NCBI GenBank assembly: GCA_011503125.2
Contig: WWBZ02000051.1
Coordinates: 124,001 to 188,000, forward strand
Direction of reading: 5' to 3'
DNA length: 64,000 bases
Origin: Botryosphaeria dothidea
Taxonomy: Eukaryota > Ascomycota > Dothideomycetes > Botryosphaeriales > Botryosphaeriaceae
This document shows, piece by piece, positions 1 to 11,416 of the stretch; the first letter of the stretch is position 1, and every line of letters begins with the position of its first letter. Made by a program: the position numbers and the translations under genes. The notes beneath the pieces are model-generated. The model was not told the origin of the DNA. It was given only the letters and a program-made list of their open reading frames with translations, and ran no database searches.

Positions 1-410
1 GAGGTGGCTGGGGGTGTTGCTAATATGAAGTGTAATGCTGTTTTGACGCTGAAGGGTGAATGATGGGGGAGGCGGCATATCAACCCAGCAAAGGGCAGAG
101 AGATGCAGACGGGTTTGAAAACATGCACCACGGCTTGTGGGCGCTGCGTGGGGGACAATGCGCTTCGTCCTGACGAACTCCTGGTGAGGTACCACCTGGA
201 CTGCCAGGAACTTGCACAATATCGCATCATTTATCAGACCATGTTGCGCGACATGTAAATCATGTCCTCAGATGCCAGTAGGCGGTATGCACTACGTTTA
301 TTTGTGCTGTACAAGTTTTCCATTTTGCTATTGCAGCTTGATAGCTATTACCATTAGCGGGAGAGAGAAGCTCTCAGCGCAACGAGTGGTAGACAATATT
401 GTCTAAACCT
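1..410. other. intergenic, no gene seen
   Basis: No reading frame here has coding character on either strand. It lies downstream of the stop codon of the minus-strand carboxypeptidase gene and probably contains its 3' UTR and polyadenylation region. Confidence 0.5.
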
Positions 411-2462
411 CTAAGCATTCCACTCCGTGCCCGTAGCATCCCTCTTCAGGGTCGCCGACGAATTACCAGCAATGGTGATACCGTCGTTGTACCCGCCGGG
501 CTGGGTGGTAAAGTCGCTAACTTCACCCAAACTCGAAATGCGGCCGAGCAGGAGTTCGATGCTGCGGTAGCCCGCACCAGGAGTGTATCCAGGCAGCTCG
601 TGGCCAGCCAGCTGTGTCTGGTAGAAGGTCAGGCCGCGCTCGCTGCCCCAGGAGCCGAGGAGGCCGGCGCCGGACACGGAACCACCATTATACTAAAATG
701 AACCCATGTCAACAGATTTCTACACATAATTGACGAGAGAAAACGAACCTCAGGGTGGTAAGGACTGAAGAATGGCTTTCCTGGGTACTCCTGCAATCCC
801 TGGGCACCGTTCCAGGTCAGGTTCTGAAGAGCGAGCAAAGTTCCGTTGGTGGAGAGGATGTAATCGAGGTTTCCGGAGCCGATGATGACGTTGTTCGTAC
901 GCTCAATAACGTTCTGCAGCGTGCCGTCCAGAGCCGGGCCGGGCGACTGGTCGCCCTGGCCGACGAAGACGTTGATGTCGGTGCACTGGGCCCAGTCGGT
1001 GCCGACGGGGGCGTTGATGGCGGCCTGGACGTCGGTGCGGTTGAAGTAGACCTCGAGGCCCGGCGGCTTGTAGTCGCCCGAGTTTACGATGCCGAGGACG
1101 GAGTAGGGGTGCGGGCAGGTCTCGGTGATGTGGTAGATGTTGAAGCACGGGTTGACCTCGAGCGCGGCCGCGTAGACGTCGTCCCACAGGTCGCAAGCCG
1201 CAGCCGACTCGTCCAGGTACGGGTCCGGCAGCGTGGGGAAGGACTCTTGCGGCGGGGGGAAGGTCAGGTAGGTCTCCAGGTAGGAGGTGTAGTTGCACTT
1301 CTCGGCGCGGTCCTTGATGTCCTTGGTGAAGGTCTCGTTGAGGAAGAACAGGTTGGACCAGAAGTCGACGTACTGGGGGACGATGACTGGTTTGTGCGTT
1401 AGAACACTTGAAATGCAGAATCCATAAGGAGTGCTCACCCTCTTGCTGCAGGACTTCGTCACCAATAATGGGGTCGTTGATGGCAATGCCGGCGAGGTTG
1501 TAGTAGTCGGTGTCATTCCTGTTTAGGAACTCGTTCGCGACATACGGCACGTAAAAGCCGGCATAACTCTCGCCGGTGATATAGACTTTGCTGTTGTGGG
1601 CATCGAAGGTGTCCACGAAAGACTTGTAGAATCCAGCAAATTCCTTGGCCAATTCGAGCTCGTTGGAGATGTCTGGTGTGCCCTGCGAGAAACCAACACC
1701 AACGGGTTGCCTGCAGACCAATCAACACAAGCACATCAGACGATTCTGGCGAAACTTACTCAACCCAAAGCATATTGGTGAGGTTAACCCAAGTGTAGGG
1801 ATTCTGCACGGGGGCATACGTGCCGGCCTCCCAGGTGAACGGACCGTTCTCCGTCAACAGACCGCTCAGAGAACTGCATCCGGGACCACCGTTGAACCTG
1901 CATCATGTGAGCATTTCAAGGTAGGAACCAAGCAACAATCGGCGCGATTTACCAGATGGTGATCTCATCGGTGGCATTGGGATTCGTGGACGGGAAGAAC
2001 CTGGTCCGTGTCAGCAAGCTTATCGGCCGAAATTGACGCATGAAACTCAAACAGCCCGCAGCGTACCAGAAGTACAGCTTCCGCGTCTCGTTGGCGTTGT
2101 CGGAGATGGGCAGCAGGCCCGCGTAGGACTCGCCAATGTCGAAGTCGACGTCGGGAATCTTGGTGCCGTCGACGGCGAACTCTGCGGGGAGACGGTGTGA
2201 GCACTCAATGCGTGGGCACGATGGGGAGGGGCAGCAATTGGTCCGTACTCTGGGTCGCATTGGTCGCAAAGGGCGAGGCGCGCTTCCGCAACGACGGCTG
2301 CTCGAGGCGAGCGGCGGCGGCCGCGCGCGCGGAGAGCTTCTCGTTGAAGGCCTCCTTGACCTTGTCGGCGCGCTGGAAGGCGTGCAGTGCGCTGCGTCCC
2401 TGCTTCGCGGCGGCGAAGGGGAGCAGGAGGGCGGCGCTAAGCAATGCGAACGAAGGCTTCAT
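411..2462 (-). CDS. secreted serine carboxypeptidase, peptidase family S10 (carboxypeptidase S1 type)
   Basis: Predicted secreted exopeptidase that removes C-terminal residues. I model seven exons: 2249-2462, 2067-2181, 1953-2000, 1760-1897, 1439-1710, 749-1386 and 411-692. Phases agree throughout, giving 568 aa. The N-terminus [19 protein letters not shown] is a signal peptide. S10 motifs are all present: the oxyanion segment NGGPGCSSL near residue 123, nucleophile Ser about 220 in ITGESYAGF, Asp about 437 in GSGNLDYIL, and His about 506 in [18 protein letters not shown] is also typical of the family. A second GESYAG occurs near residue 85, before the oxyanion loop; by position it is not the nucleophile. 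Several NxS/T sequons fit a secreted glycoprotein. Family assignment is firm; individual exon edges are inferred from GT..AG signals. Confidence 0.93.
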
Positions 2463-3920
2463 CTTGACAAGCAACACCAAGACTGCCGAGTGCGGGACAC
2501 CAAGCCTCGTGGTGCGCGGAGCGGCGTCTTTATATGGCTCGCCATCTCCGCATCGACTCGAGTACCTTGCAGCCCGGGCAGGGTTGCAGCGCGATTTGCA
2601 AAGACCCAGATAACAGCACGACAGCAATTTGTACGAGCTGGCGCTAGCGGAATGAGGCAGGAGCTGGTCGGGTGGCGGAGTTGGTTGCAATGTCGGGGCT
2701 CCACCGCGGTTGGCGGATCGACCGGGCTGGGTGAATAGAGAGCGTCATTGCCAGCCCGCGGCGCCTGCACGCGGATGGACTGCGGCATAAACGAGGGACA
2801 GCTGAGTCAGCGGTTTTGGCTTCGCGGTTGACACGTGCCGTAGGCAGAAGTGGGAAATGGCTATGACTGATCTGCGCGTCCGGCTCGAGGCCATTCGCTG
2901 GCCGGCAACACGCCAGCTTGGGATGGAAACAATGAAACAAGCATAAACAGGTTTAATTGATTGACTTGAAATAATGCAGTATTCGGCTCTTCTCTGTTCC
3001 GAGAAGGATTCCAAACACGCAGGCAACAGCTTGGTTGGTGACGCAACCCCGCGGCAGTGACTTGTTCGTCCCGCTGCTGGCCGCGCACACGAGGCTTCGT
3101 TCGGCAGGATGTAGTTCAACGGTCTCAGGAAATTTACACTGAAGAACTTCCATGCTTCTCGATCAAGACCCGCGGGCCAGTGCCAGCTATCTATCCTGAA
3201 CGATGGACATGCACGTCACGGCACCACGCCTTGCTGCGGCTTAGCAGGCAGCATCGCCAGCGTGGACCGTTGGTTCTACAGCGAGGCTCGTACGCAACCA
3301 CTTTCCAATTCGAGATAGTGATACGAAGCTTCGGTTACAGGCACGGTGCGTCATGTGGCTTTGTGGCAATCCAGTGTGGGAGGAATGTGGCACTCACTGC
3401 TGACGGGTGATGGATGGTCGAGATGATAGAGTCGGCGGAGGAATAGTGGCCAGGTCTCAGGCGATTCCTAGAACGAGCTCTCATAAGCTTTGGGATTTGG
3501 CCGCCGGTATCGGGGCGAGGCTTCCGCCCGTCAGGAAGAAAGCGGGGGCATGAGGCGACGTGCACTTGTGGGAGTGGTGGCAGTGTGGTTTGATAGATTT
3601 TACAATTTGTTTGTGGTTTGTTTTGCTGTGGTGAAGAGGTGCAAATGTGGAGGGGGTATCGAGGAAATGGTGGAGGAACCCTTGCTGCAAAAAGGAGAAA
3701 AGCACCAACGCCGTGTCCCATGCGCCACGCCCGCGCATCTATGCTTCTAGAAGTGTGAAAGAACCGAAAGACGAAAGAGGTTGTGGCAAAGTCGTGGCTG
3801 TGTTTCCGTGCTCCGGTAGCTGCACGTGGCTCTCGGGTTCAAGGTTTGAATGCGGGTGCCCCCCGGCCCCCCGGGGTAGTGCGATGTCGGACGGTGTCGC
3901 GTGATAAGCAGGGTGTGCCA
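2463..3920. other. intergenic region, no gene seen
   Basis: It separates the start of the carboxypeptidase gene from the 3' end of the 93-residue protein gene. Open frames here are short and have no recognisable domain. Apart from the carboxypeptidase TATA box I see only ordinary intergenic sequence. Confidence 0.5.
2529..2535 (-). promoter_or_regulatory. TATA box of the S10 carboxypeptidase gene
   Basis: On the minus strand this reads ATATAAAG, about 70 nt upstream of the ATG at 2462. That is a plausible core-promoter position. Confidence 0.5.
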
Positions 3921-4260
3921 TCAGTTGGCGGAAGCTTCGCCCTGCTGCCACGGGAGCCAGAGCGAGGCCTGCGAACACATGTCAGTACGGCACCGGCCTG
4001 GGTGTCATGGACGGAACAGCGCATACCCTCTGCGCGGCGCGCTCTGCGGCGACCCGCCTCTCCAGGTCTTCCAGACGCTTCAGCTTCATTTCGTGGTAGA
4101 TGTGGAGCTGCTCCTTGTGCTCCTCCTTGAGCTTCTTGAACTCGCGGTCCAGCTCCTCGTGCCACGGGTACAGCACGCCGGTCTGGAAGCCGAGCGCAGA
4201 CACGGCGACGGTGAAGTTCAGGTAGGGGAGCCAGCGGCGGGCGGTCGGACCGAGAACCAT
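3921..4260 (-). CDS. small conserved-looking protein, one TM segment plus coiled coil (93 aa)
   Basis: Function not recognised. Two exons, 4027-4260 and 3921-3968, are joined by a 58-nt intron with donor GTATGC, a good branch point (TACTGAC) and acceptor TTCGCAG; the joined product is 93 aa. The start MVLGPTARRWLPYLNF leads into a short hydrophobic segment (about residues 11-30). A highly charged helix rich in K, E and R follows (about 34-76, EELDREFKKLKEEHKEQL region) and is likely a coiled coil. The short tail is ASLWLPWQQGEASAN. The size, single membrane helix and basic N-terminus resemble small mitochondrial inner-membrane accessory proteins, but that is inference. The excellent intron signals make a real gene likely. 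Without the splice the frame runs on into a different, unlikely tail. Confidence 0.72.
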
Positions 4261-5981
4261 GGTGAAAGCGGACGCGAAACTGTTGCAGCACGGAAACGGA
4301 AAGAATTGGTAGCAGAGAGAAAGGAGTGAGCAGCAAAACAAAATTTTCGAAAGAGGGGCAAGGGCAGGGCTGGGTATAAATATCCCAGGCACAGTGGTGG
4401 GCAGGGGAAGCGCGACAATCCCAAGGGGATTGTTCTGGTCACTGCTGTACCGAAGCTTTCCGAATAGCGTAACTCGGGCCCACTCTGTGGGCTGATTTCA
4501 GAGGCCTTTTATCTTGCAAAGGCCAGCACAAGATGAGGAATTGCTGCGGCGCCGCTTCTGATTCGTCCATTTAGCCGTAAAAAGGCGCGGCCTGGCCAGG
4601 AGCCTTGCACCAGCCACGTGGTGCGGCAAAAATAACAGCTAACTCTGGTGGTAGACGCCGTGGACGCGTCGGGCCCGTCGGGTAAGTGTGTGGCGAGCGC
4701 TGGGCCTTAGCCGGAGCTGGGCTCGTGAAAGGCACTTCGCCCGGCCACACGCACCCATCGTGGGATGCCTGTGCCGCAGAGAGTCTGAGCTAAGATGAGT
4801 GGTCTGCCTCAGCTTCCACTTGCTTTCGGCGCTACGCCTCGGCCCCCGCCATTCTGTCTTGGCCGGGCGTTTTCTTCTCACCAACGAGGCATTCAAGCCC
4901 GCGGATTCTTGCGAAAAAGGATCAGCTGGCCGTTGCGCATGAGTCTTCGAAAAGACCTTCCCCACAAATACTGGCCGTGGAGGCGGACGGAAGGACTATA
5001 AGTGGTGGTGATAGAGGAGGAAACGACCACGGCCGGCGGCAAGTGAGTCACGTCGGAACGAGAAATAACTCTGCAAAGGCAACCCGTAACCACTTGCTCC
5101 CTATATAACTCTGGGCACCCGACAGCCGACTGCGCACTCGCAAACTCTCAGCTCCAACCCGCGCCTGCCGTCCAACATCCCGCAAACTTCCGCAACGCCG
5201 AACCCTGGATTGTCAGCCGCGAGCGTGGGGATACGAATGCGTTACGTGCGCGGCAGGAGAATTATTCGAATGCGAGGGTCTAGAATCGAGGCCAGGGGCG
5301 TCGAGGCTTGAAATCGCGATTCCAGTCGGCACTTGGCTTCCTGCAGCCCTTCTCTTCCAAACCACCCAAAGCCCGACGTTGAAGAGTGGGTTTGCAACGG
5401 GACGGCACGAGCAGAACCGCCTCCGCATTACGTCACTCGGCACGGGAGACCGAAGTGCCTGTGCCCAAGCTGTCGCGTGCCTCTCAGTCATCAACTGTTC
5501 ACCGAGTCTCTCCGCTACCGCTGTCGGGATCCATTTTGCGCACTTGAATATCTGCAAAACCAGTCTCAGATGGCGAGACATTTGTCAAAGTCTGCATTTG
5601 TCACCAGGCCTCCGGTCTCTAAAGAACGAACATGAGACGCCTTCAGATGAGAATGGGGTTTCCAGGAGGCGGTTTCACTACGACAACTTCCCACCACATC
5701 ACACAACCATTCACCCTCGGGCAATCAGTCTGTACCGAGCAGCACCAGATGTTCGATATTGCATTGCACAAAAGAGATATATCATCATTCCAATGTCTTC
5801 GTAAGTCAACTGCCCTTAATTAACACATTGGAGCCACGGCACACAGCAACACATGTTCCTCGATTCGTCATTTTCTTTTTTTTTTTTTCACTTCCTAGCT
5901 ACATCGTACAGTCCGCGTCTCGTCATCGCCGCATGATCTAGTAGTACAACCTTCAACCCTCCGGTCCACACATCCGCCCGC
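4261..5981. other. intergenic region with an isolated TATA motif
   Basis: No coding frame is convincing. A TATATAA motif at 5102-5108 on the plus strand is followed by a CA/CT-rich leader-like stretch (about 5130-5200). No gene can be read downstream of it before the SDR gene, which is on the other strand, so it may drive a non-coding or short transcript. A T tract lies near 5877-5889. Confidence 0.4.
4375..4383 (-). promoter_or_regulatory. TATA-like element upstream of the 93-aa protein gene
   Basis: The sequence TATAAATAT reads ATATTTATA on the minus strand. It sits about 115 nt upstream of the ATG at 4260, a workable TATA position. Confidence 0.35.
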
Positions 5982-6884
5982 TTAGAAAGAAGTCCAACCG
6001 TTGTCCGCCGCAATAACCGCGCCGTTGACGCCCTCGGCATTGTCGCTGGCGAGGTGCACGACCGTCTTGGCCAGCTTATCGACGTCGATGTAGCCGGGCA
6101 GCACGGTCATCAGGGTGGCGGTGGTCTGCTGGCCCTCCTCGTTGATGTCGGCGGGCATCGAGCTCATGAGGTTGGTCTCCATGTTACCGGGCAGGATGGC
6201 GTTGCAGCGGATCCCTTTGCGGGCGTAGGCGGCGGCGGTGTTCTTGGTGAGGCCGACGAGGCCGTGCTTAGAGGCCGTGTAGGCGGCGCCTTTGGTCAGG
6301 AGCATGTGAGCCTGGGTGTGCGGGTCGTGGGCAGACAGGTCGAGGCCCGCGACGCCCGCTGTCGCCGCGAGCACGGGGCCAATGGACGACATACCTGCTG
6401 CGGCGCCGCGCACGGCGGCCGCCGACGCGACGTTGATGATGCTGCAGCCGCGCGCCTCCTTGTCGGGGCGCGACAGGAAGTGCTTGACGGCGTGCTTGGA
6501 CATGAGGGCGGGCCCGGTCAGGTTGACGGCCAGCACGCGGTTCCACAGGTCGACGTCGACGCTGTCGACCGGGTCGAAGCCGTCCATGATGCCCGCGCAG
6601 TTGATCAGCACGTCCAGCCGGCCGAAGCGCCGGATGCAGTGCTCGACCGCCGCCGCCGCGCCCGTCTCGTTGGACACGTCCGTCACCGCCGTCGACAGCT
6701 TGTCGAGCGGGCCGACGTGCCACAGCTTCTCGAAGTCGTTCTCCGTCTCCTTGACCCGCTCCTCGTTGACGTCGCAGATGACCACCTTGGCCTTGTTGTC
6801 GCTGCATGCCTTGACGATGGCGCGGCCGAGGCCGCCGGCGCCGCCCGTGACGAGGACGACCTTGTCTTCGAGAGCGCGGGGCAT
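5982..6884 (-). CDS. short-chain dehydrogenase/reductase (SDR), classical type
   Basis: Predicted cytosolic NAD(P)(H)-dependent oxidoreductase; the substrate is not deducible. The nucleotide-binding motif TGGAGGLG is at residues 13-20, NCAG near 95-98, catalytic Ser154 in NVASAAAV and YxxxK in YTASKHG. I model exons 6395-6884 and 5982-6289, separated by a 105-nt intron (donor GTATGT, acceptor CCAAAG). This gives 265 aa with the normal Ser154-Tyr167-Lys171 spacing. The intron is a multiple of three and has no stop, so the unspliced frame is also open (300 aa) but would put about 35 extra residues between catalytic Ser and Tyr. The family length of about 250-270 aa favours splicing. Confidence 0.9.
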   Translation of the reverse strand: MPRALEDKVVLVTGGAGGLGRAIVKACSDNKAKVVICDVNEERVKETENDFEKLWHVGPLDKLSTAVTDVSNETGAAAAVEHCIRRFGRLDVLINCAGIMDGFDPVDSVDVDLWNRVLAVNLTGPALMSKHAVKHFLSRPDKEARGCSIINVASAAAVRGAAAGMSSIGPVLAATAGVAGLDLSAHDPHTQAHMLLTKGAAYTASKHGLVGLTKNTAAAYARKGIRCNAILPGNMETNLMSSMPADINEEGQQTTATLMTVLPGYIDVDKLAKTVVHLASDNAEGVNGAVIAADNGWTSF

Positions 6885-7481
6885 CGTGGCTGTTGGAGGT
6901 TTCGGTTGCGGAGGAGAAAAGTAAAGGGTGAAGCAACGGGCTGGATCGAATGGAAAGAGTTCAGAGCAAGGTAGGAAGGCGAAGAAGAGAATGCAGAGAA
7001 GGGAAAAGAGGAGGGAAGCACAGAGCTCCGAGCTTCCCGGGCTTTATTGGAAGCATTGCTGCTGAGTCCACTCTGCGGCTGAGCAACCGTCGTGGCAATG
7101 GGCGGGCTGACGTCTTGACAGCTGGAGCTTTCTGGAGCTCGAGCGGGTCTTTGCGGGGTACTCGGAGGCGGTCTGCTGCGCAGTGATTCGTCGCCAATGA
7201 ACAATTGCGGTCTGAGCGAGAGCGGTCAGTGAGCGTCTCCCGGACCCACCGTGCCCTATGCCGCTCGGGCCGACCGAGAATGCGCATCGTGGCCTTTAGG
7301 TCCTCTGGGACGCTTCGAGGCGTTCCAGAAGCTTGCCGCTTTCCGATGGGCTTGCGTCGTGGCGGTGTTTGTTGTTCTGCTGTCGTTTGGACGTGGCGTT
7401 CAGCCATCATCCACCGAGTTGCTCCCACTCCAAAGAAGAGGCCCGCCGTTATACTTATTTCCTTCTACGTTCTATTCTACG
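6885..7481. other. intergenic, shared 5' region of SDR and 3' region of HET gene
   Basis: Upstream of the SDR start (6884) and downstream of the stop of the HET-domain gene (7482), both on the minus strand. No coding frame seen. Confidence 0.4.
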
Positions 7482-10152
7482 TCATCGCAACTCCATATCA
7501 ATTTCCTCAAGGTCCTGCGAATCCCAGACTGATCTCTCTACCCGACCGATGCCCTCTCGCACAACGTATGTGTCCTCTCGCCTGATCCACATAACATTAT
7601 AGAACTCGTATCTCTCGCATTCTTTTGGACGACCATCCAAGTCCCACTCTTCCAGCCAAACATGTGCTGCTTCATCGTCGTTCGAAACACTACCATGTGA
7701 TAGAGAAATGAGCTCGCATCTTCCACCGAAAGGTATGCTTTCCTCTTCGTTAGTGTTGAGGTGGAGTATTCCGGCCCATTTCTTCTCGTAAGTGACCAAG
7801 TCTACACAAAAACACCAATTCGGATTGGATCGCTCTTCACACACACGCGATACTGTAAGAAACGTGTTTTGTGACCGTAAGCGAAGTGACGGTGGCCATG
7901 TGCGATATGTATCTTCGACCGTCTTGAAACCGATTGGGACGGGATAACGAAAGCGCTGGCTTGGTATCTTAGAGTGGGTCCAGTCACTGCCATTCTTTTG
8001 CCAGCCGAGCCGTGCGTGAGCTTCTAGAGGTTTCTGTTCCTGGCGTTCCTTCCAGATGTGGTAGTCGTTTCGTATCCGGCGCTCTTGCCCAGAAGGCCTC
8101 TGTTGTGTCCACTGAACCTTCGGTACTATAGACGATGTACTACAAAGTCGAAGCCTTATTCCGGGTTCCATTATGCTGAGCCACTCGCAGGCAAAGCCTA
8201 CTCCGTCAGGTCTGCAGGGCGAACCTTCCTTCCAGCCCAAGAATGACCACGAGGGTAGAGAGAAGGGCGCTTTAGACTCTGAGACCCTTCTTTGCAGTGG
8301 GAACAAAGGCCACCAGAGCAATGCTATGTCGAAGTAAAACTCTGGCATACCAAAACAAAACCCTCCAGAAAATGAATGGCTCAGAATCTCCTCGATACCG
8401 GCAAATGCCGCTCCTGTCTCACATTCGAAGCGGAAATCGCGCTTGCAATGGCTAAAAATGAGATTTCCCCATTGCGCAAAATTCGGCCACGTCTCAACTT
8501 TCACAAGTCCTAAGAAGCCTAGACTGCCGTTGCTCATGGTTCCAATCCCCTCGGGCTCAGCTGTCCTATCTTCTTGCCATGTGGACTGTTGACATGCCCA
8601 CCGAACGTCGCTGTTGAAGAATAACGCCCGCCTCGAAAGCTTCAACTCTTGGAAGGTCCAGCCACGCTTGTTCCAGGCTGAATTCATGGCGGGAGGGCTT
8701 GGATGAACTTCGATCGTCTGAAGCGATGGAAAGCTAAGAGATGCTCTTGGAGGCAGTTGACGTGGTCCAGAAATCTTGTTGAGGCCAGATATTCCGTGAT
8801 CTGCATGTGACCCTTCAGAAGCGACGAAGGTGCAGTAGGCGTTTGCGTATATTGACCCCATCTTGTTGATCTGCGAATGCCAGTTCTCGATATCATCTTG
8901 AACGATGCAAAGGCGGTCGACCCATAAGAAACGCTCCTCGAGCATTTGTGTTAACTGAATCGCATCTTCGACCGTTCGGGGTAGTTTGAATGCTGTGTTC
9001 GTCACGGCAATGGCGCCTGTCACCTTGAGTGACTCGATGTTTCCTTTCGTCGCCATACCCGCCGTTTGTTGATCGCCCCAAACGTACGACAATGCGAAGT
9101 ATCTCTCACCTCCATGTTGTTCAACCAAACAGCCATGTTCTATATCAATAAGATATCGGGGTGTTGTCGGAACAGAGTTGTGCCTTCTAGGCAAAGCATG
9201 GCATTCATCACCATGATTTTCATCGCAGAATGCAAGCCACCTTTTCAATCTTGCAACATCAAACCAGTTTGGATCCACCGCTACTCCCATCGAATCTGAT
9301 TCAATAGTTCGATCCAGCGGAGCCATCCAAGTACGACGTTCAGTCGTTGGTCCAACGATGTACGAACAATCCGACCCCATTCGAAGAAGATCCAGCTGCT
9401 GTTCGGAATTTTCTGGCTTTAACCTGGATGCTGGACTTAAAATGTCGTCGCATGATGGGCACCCCGCTCTTGATTGTATCTCTTGCCACGTGCCAAGAGG
9501 CGGGCACTCCATCCCTTTTATCATCCGCCACGCCACGAAACGACAAGTGGAACACCACTTCGAAGAATTACCAACACTTGTATCTCCCACCGCCAGTGTC
9601 AGGTAGTCGGAATAACTATCGTCCATCGAGTCGGGGTCGAGACTGTCAGATTCATTGGCACTACCAGGTTCCCGAGTTGCGGTTATGTCCATCTCGGAGT
9701 CAAGCTGGACAGCACTGCCGACGTCGGATTCACCAGCACTTTCAGATTCTTGATCTTCGGTTATCCCCACCTCACAGTCGGGACTATCGCATTCATCGGC
9801 ACGCGAAGATTCCTTGTCTTCTGTATGGTCCATCTCGGAACCATCCTGTACTGCACTGCCGGCCTCGGGTCCACCGGCAGTTTCTCCAGACGCTCGGTCA
9901 TCGGATTTCGTCGATTTTCGAGGTGGGGTAAGGAAAGTCGCTACCAGTAGGTCTGTTGGGGGTTTCTCCAACCCCTTGATGGCTGTACTTCTTCTTCGGA
10001 CGCTGAAACTCTTGGGATGGCTGTGAAGAAGGTGACCGTGGATGCTTAGATCGATGTTGTGTCCCTTGCGTCGGCGACCAGTCCTAGGAGATTCCGGTTA
10101 CTTTGTTTTGGTTGGGGCTGGTTTCAGGGATCTCTGGATCGTTCCATTCCAT
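7482..10152 (-). CDS. HET-domain (heterokaryon incompatibility) protein
   Basis: Member of the fungal HET family, whose studied members trigger cell death or incompatibility on non-self fusion. The long frame 7482-9892 carries the HET hallmarks in order: RYFALSYVWGD, then FLWVDRLCIVQDD, then MGSIYANAYCTFVAS. A GWTFQELKLSRRALFF segment follows, where HET proteins usually have a WTFQE motif. Upstream of the HET domain lies an acidic S/D/E-rich stretch with imperfect repeats (SEMDHTEDKES, SEMDITATREP). The first ATG in the long frame is at 9833 (783 aa). A better start is ATG 10152 in a CACCATGG context, with exons 10102-10152, 9945-10044 and 7482-9892 (introns of 57 and 52 nt) giving 853 aa. 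If the first intron is not removed, a TAG at 10084-10086 stops that frame. The HET call is firm; the N-terminus is uncertain. Confidence 0.85.
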
Positions 10153-11416
10153 GGTGGATTCTATGAGGCGTTGATGGGGGAGTTTGAGGCCAGGATATAA
10201 TGGAAATGGGAGTGTTGCGAATTCAAGGGCTCAGGCCGCAAGCCCTGCTATTTCTAAGGGCAGCGTCGTGCCGCAGCCTTGCGGGCCAGGTCATCACGCG
10301 TGCCACCCTGCCCGATTGTACGACCGGACATGCAGCTCGAATGTGCGCCTGTCAGCTTACGCTCGGCTACAAGGCGAGTCAGATGTGCAGGATCCGCTCG
10401 CCGCTCGCAATAGGACCAAAGGACGGCGGTAGGCAGACCTATCGCCGCATACTGACCCTCAGATAGAATTAGTAGCTTTGAGATTAACAAACCTAGTCGA
10501 TGTTGGTAAAAAGACTAGTAATTATCAATCATCCGACGCACGAATTCTCGAAGTGACTCTTATCCTTTCCGGTCTATTTTTCACTTTCATCTCAAGAACA
10601 CACTTCTTCCTATGTGCTCAGTCAAGACACCTCCCCTAAGGTCTTCCTTCAAGTAAACGCGCAGTAGCTACACTGAAATAGATCCCGACACACCCTCCTC
10701 CGGAACCAGGTCCAAACAAGCACTCCGGCGCTCTACACGCAAATCCCCTTCCCCACGCGACACGCTTCACCTCCGACTCGCATTCCCTTCCTAAACAGGC
10801 GTACTCTCGATCTCGGCCACTTATTCCCGAGATCCGAGCCTTTCGGGCATCGGCCATATGCCAGAGCAGCCCAAAAGAGAGGAAAGCCCTTGTTTTATCC
10901 GGTGGATGTGCGTGACGGAGAAATCTTCGGACATTTATCCGCCCCGCAAGGTAGAAGAATTATCCCGTCGATCCTTCCCTGCCTTACACACGTGGCGCAA
11001 GGGATGAGGGTTCCCGGTGGGAAGGGTCCGATTGACGCTGCTGCCCTGCATGCGAAGACCCTGGCGGGGGGTGATCGTTATGCCTAAGGAGGATTGAGAC
11101 AAGAAGGTTAAGTTGACGTCGGACATTCGAATTTGGCATGCATTGGGGGTGGGGGGGGGGGGGCGAGTTGACAATGAGCTCATGCTGACGACAACAGATT
11201 TACAAACCTGGCCATTGAAAACTCAAAAATTCCCGCCATGTTCCTTACGAGTCTCACATGTTCGCGGGAGCACACTGCGTCAAGGAGATACAAAGCCATC
11301 AATTGATTGATCATGACTCATCATATCATAGTCGAGGAACGAACCCCCTCCTATACTTCATAAATAAGACGAACCAACCCCTCATCCACCATCATTAACT
11401 AACACACACGGCAAAT
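10153..11416. other. intergenic region with a G-run
   Basis: No coding frame is supported on either strand. It contains a near-pure G tract (GGGGGT followed by 13 G, ending at 11163). It lies between the HET gene start and the 3' end of the MFS gene. Confidence 0.4.

Noticed and set aside
5102..5108. TATATAA as promoter of a plus-strand gene at 5.2-5.9 kb
   Set aside because: No coding frame with domain character or splice support follows, so only the motif is noted.
6054..6974. 306-codon plus-strand frame
   Set aside because: Mirror of the SDR gene; composition is V/G/D/H-rich without motif.
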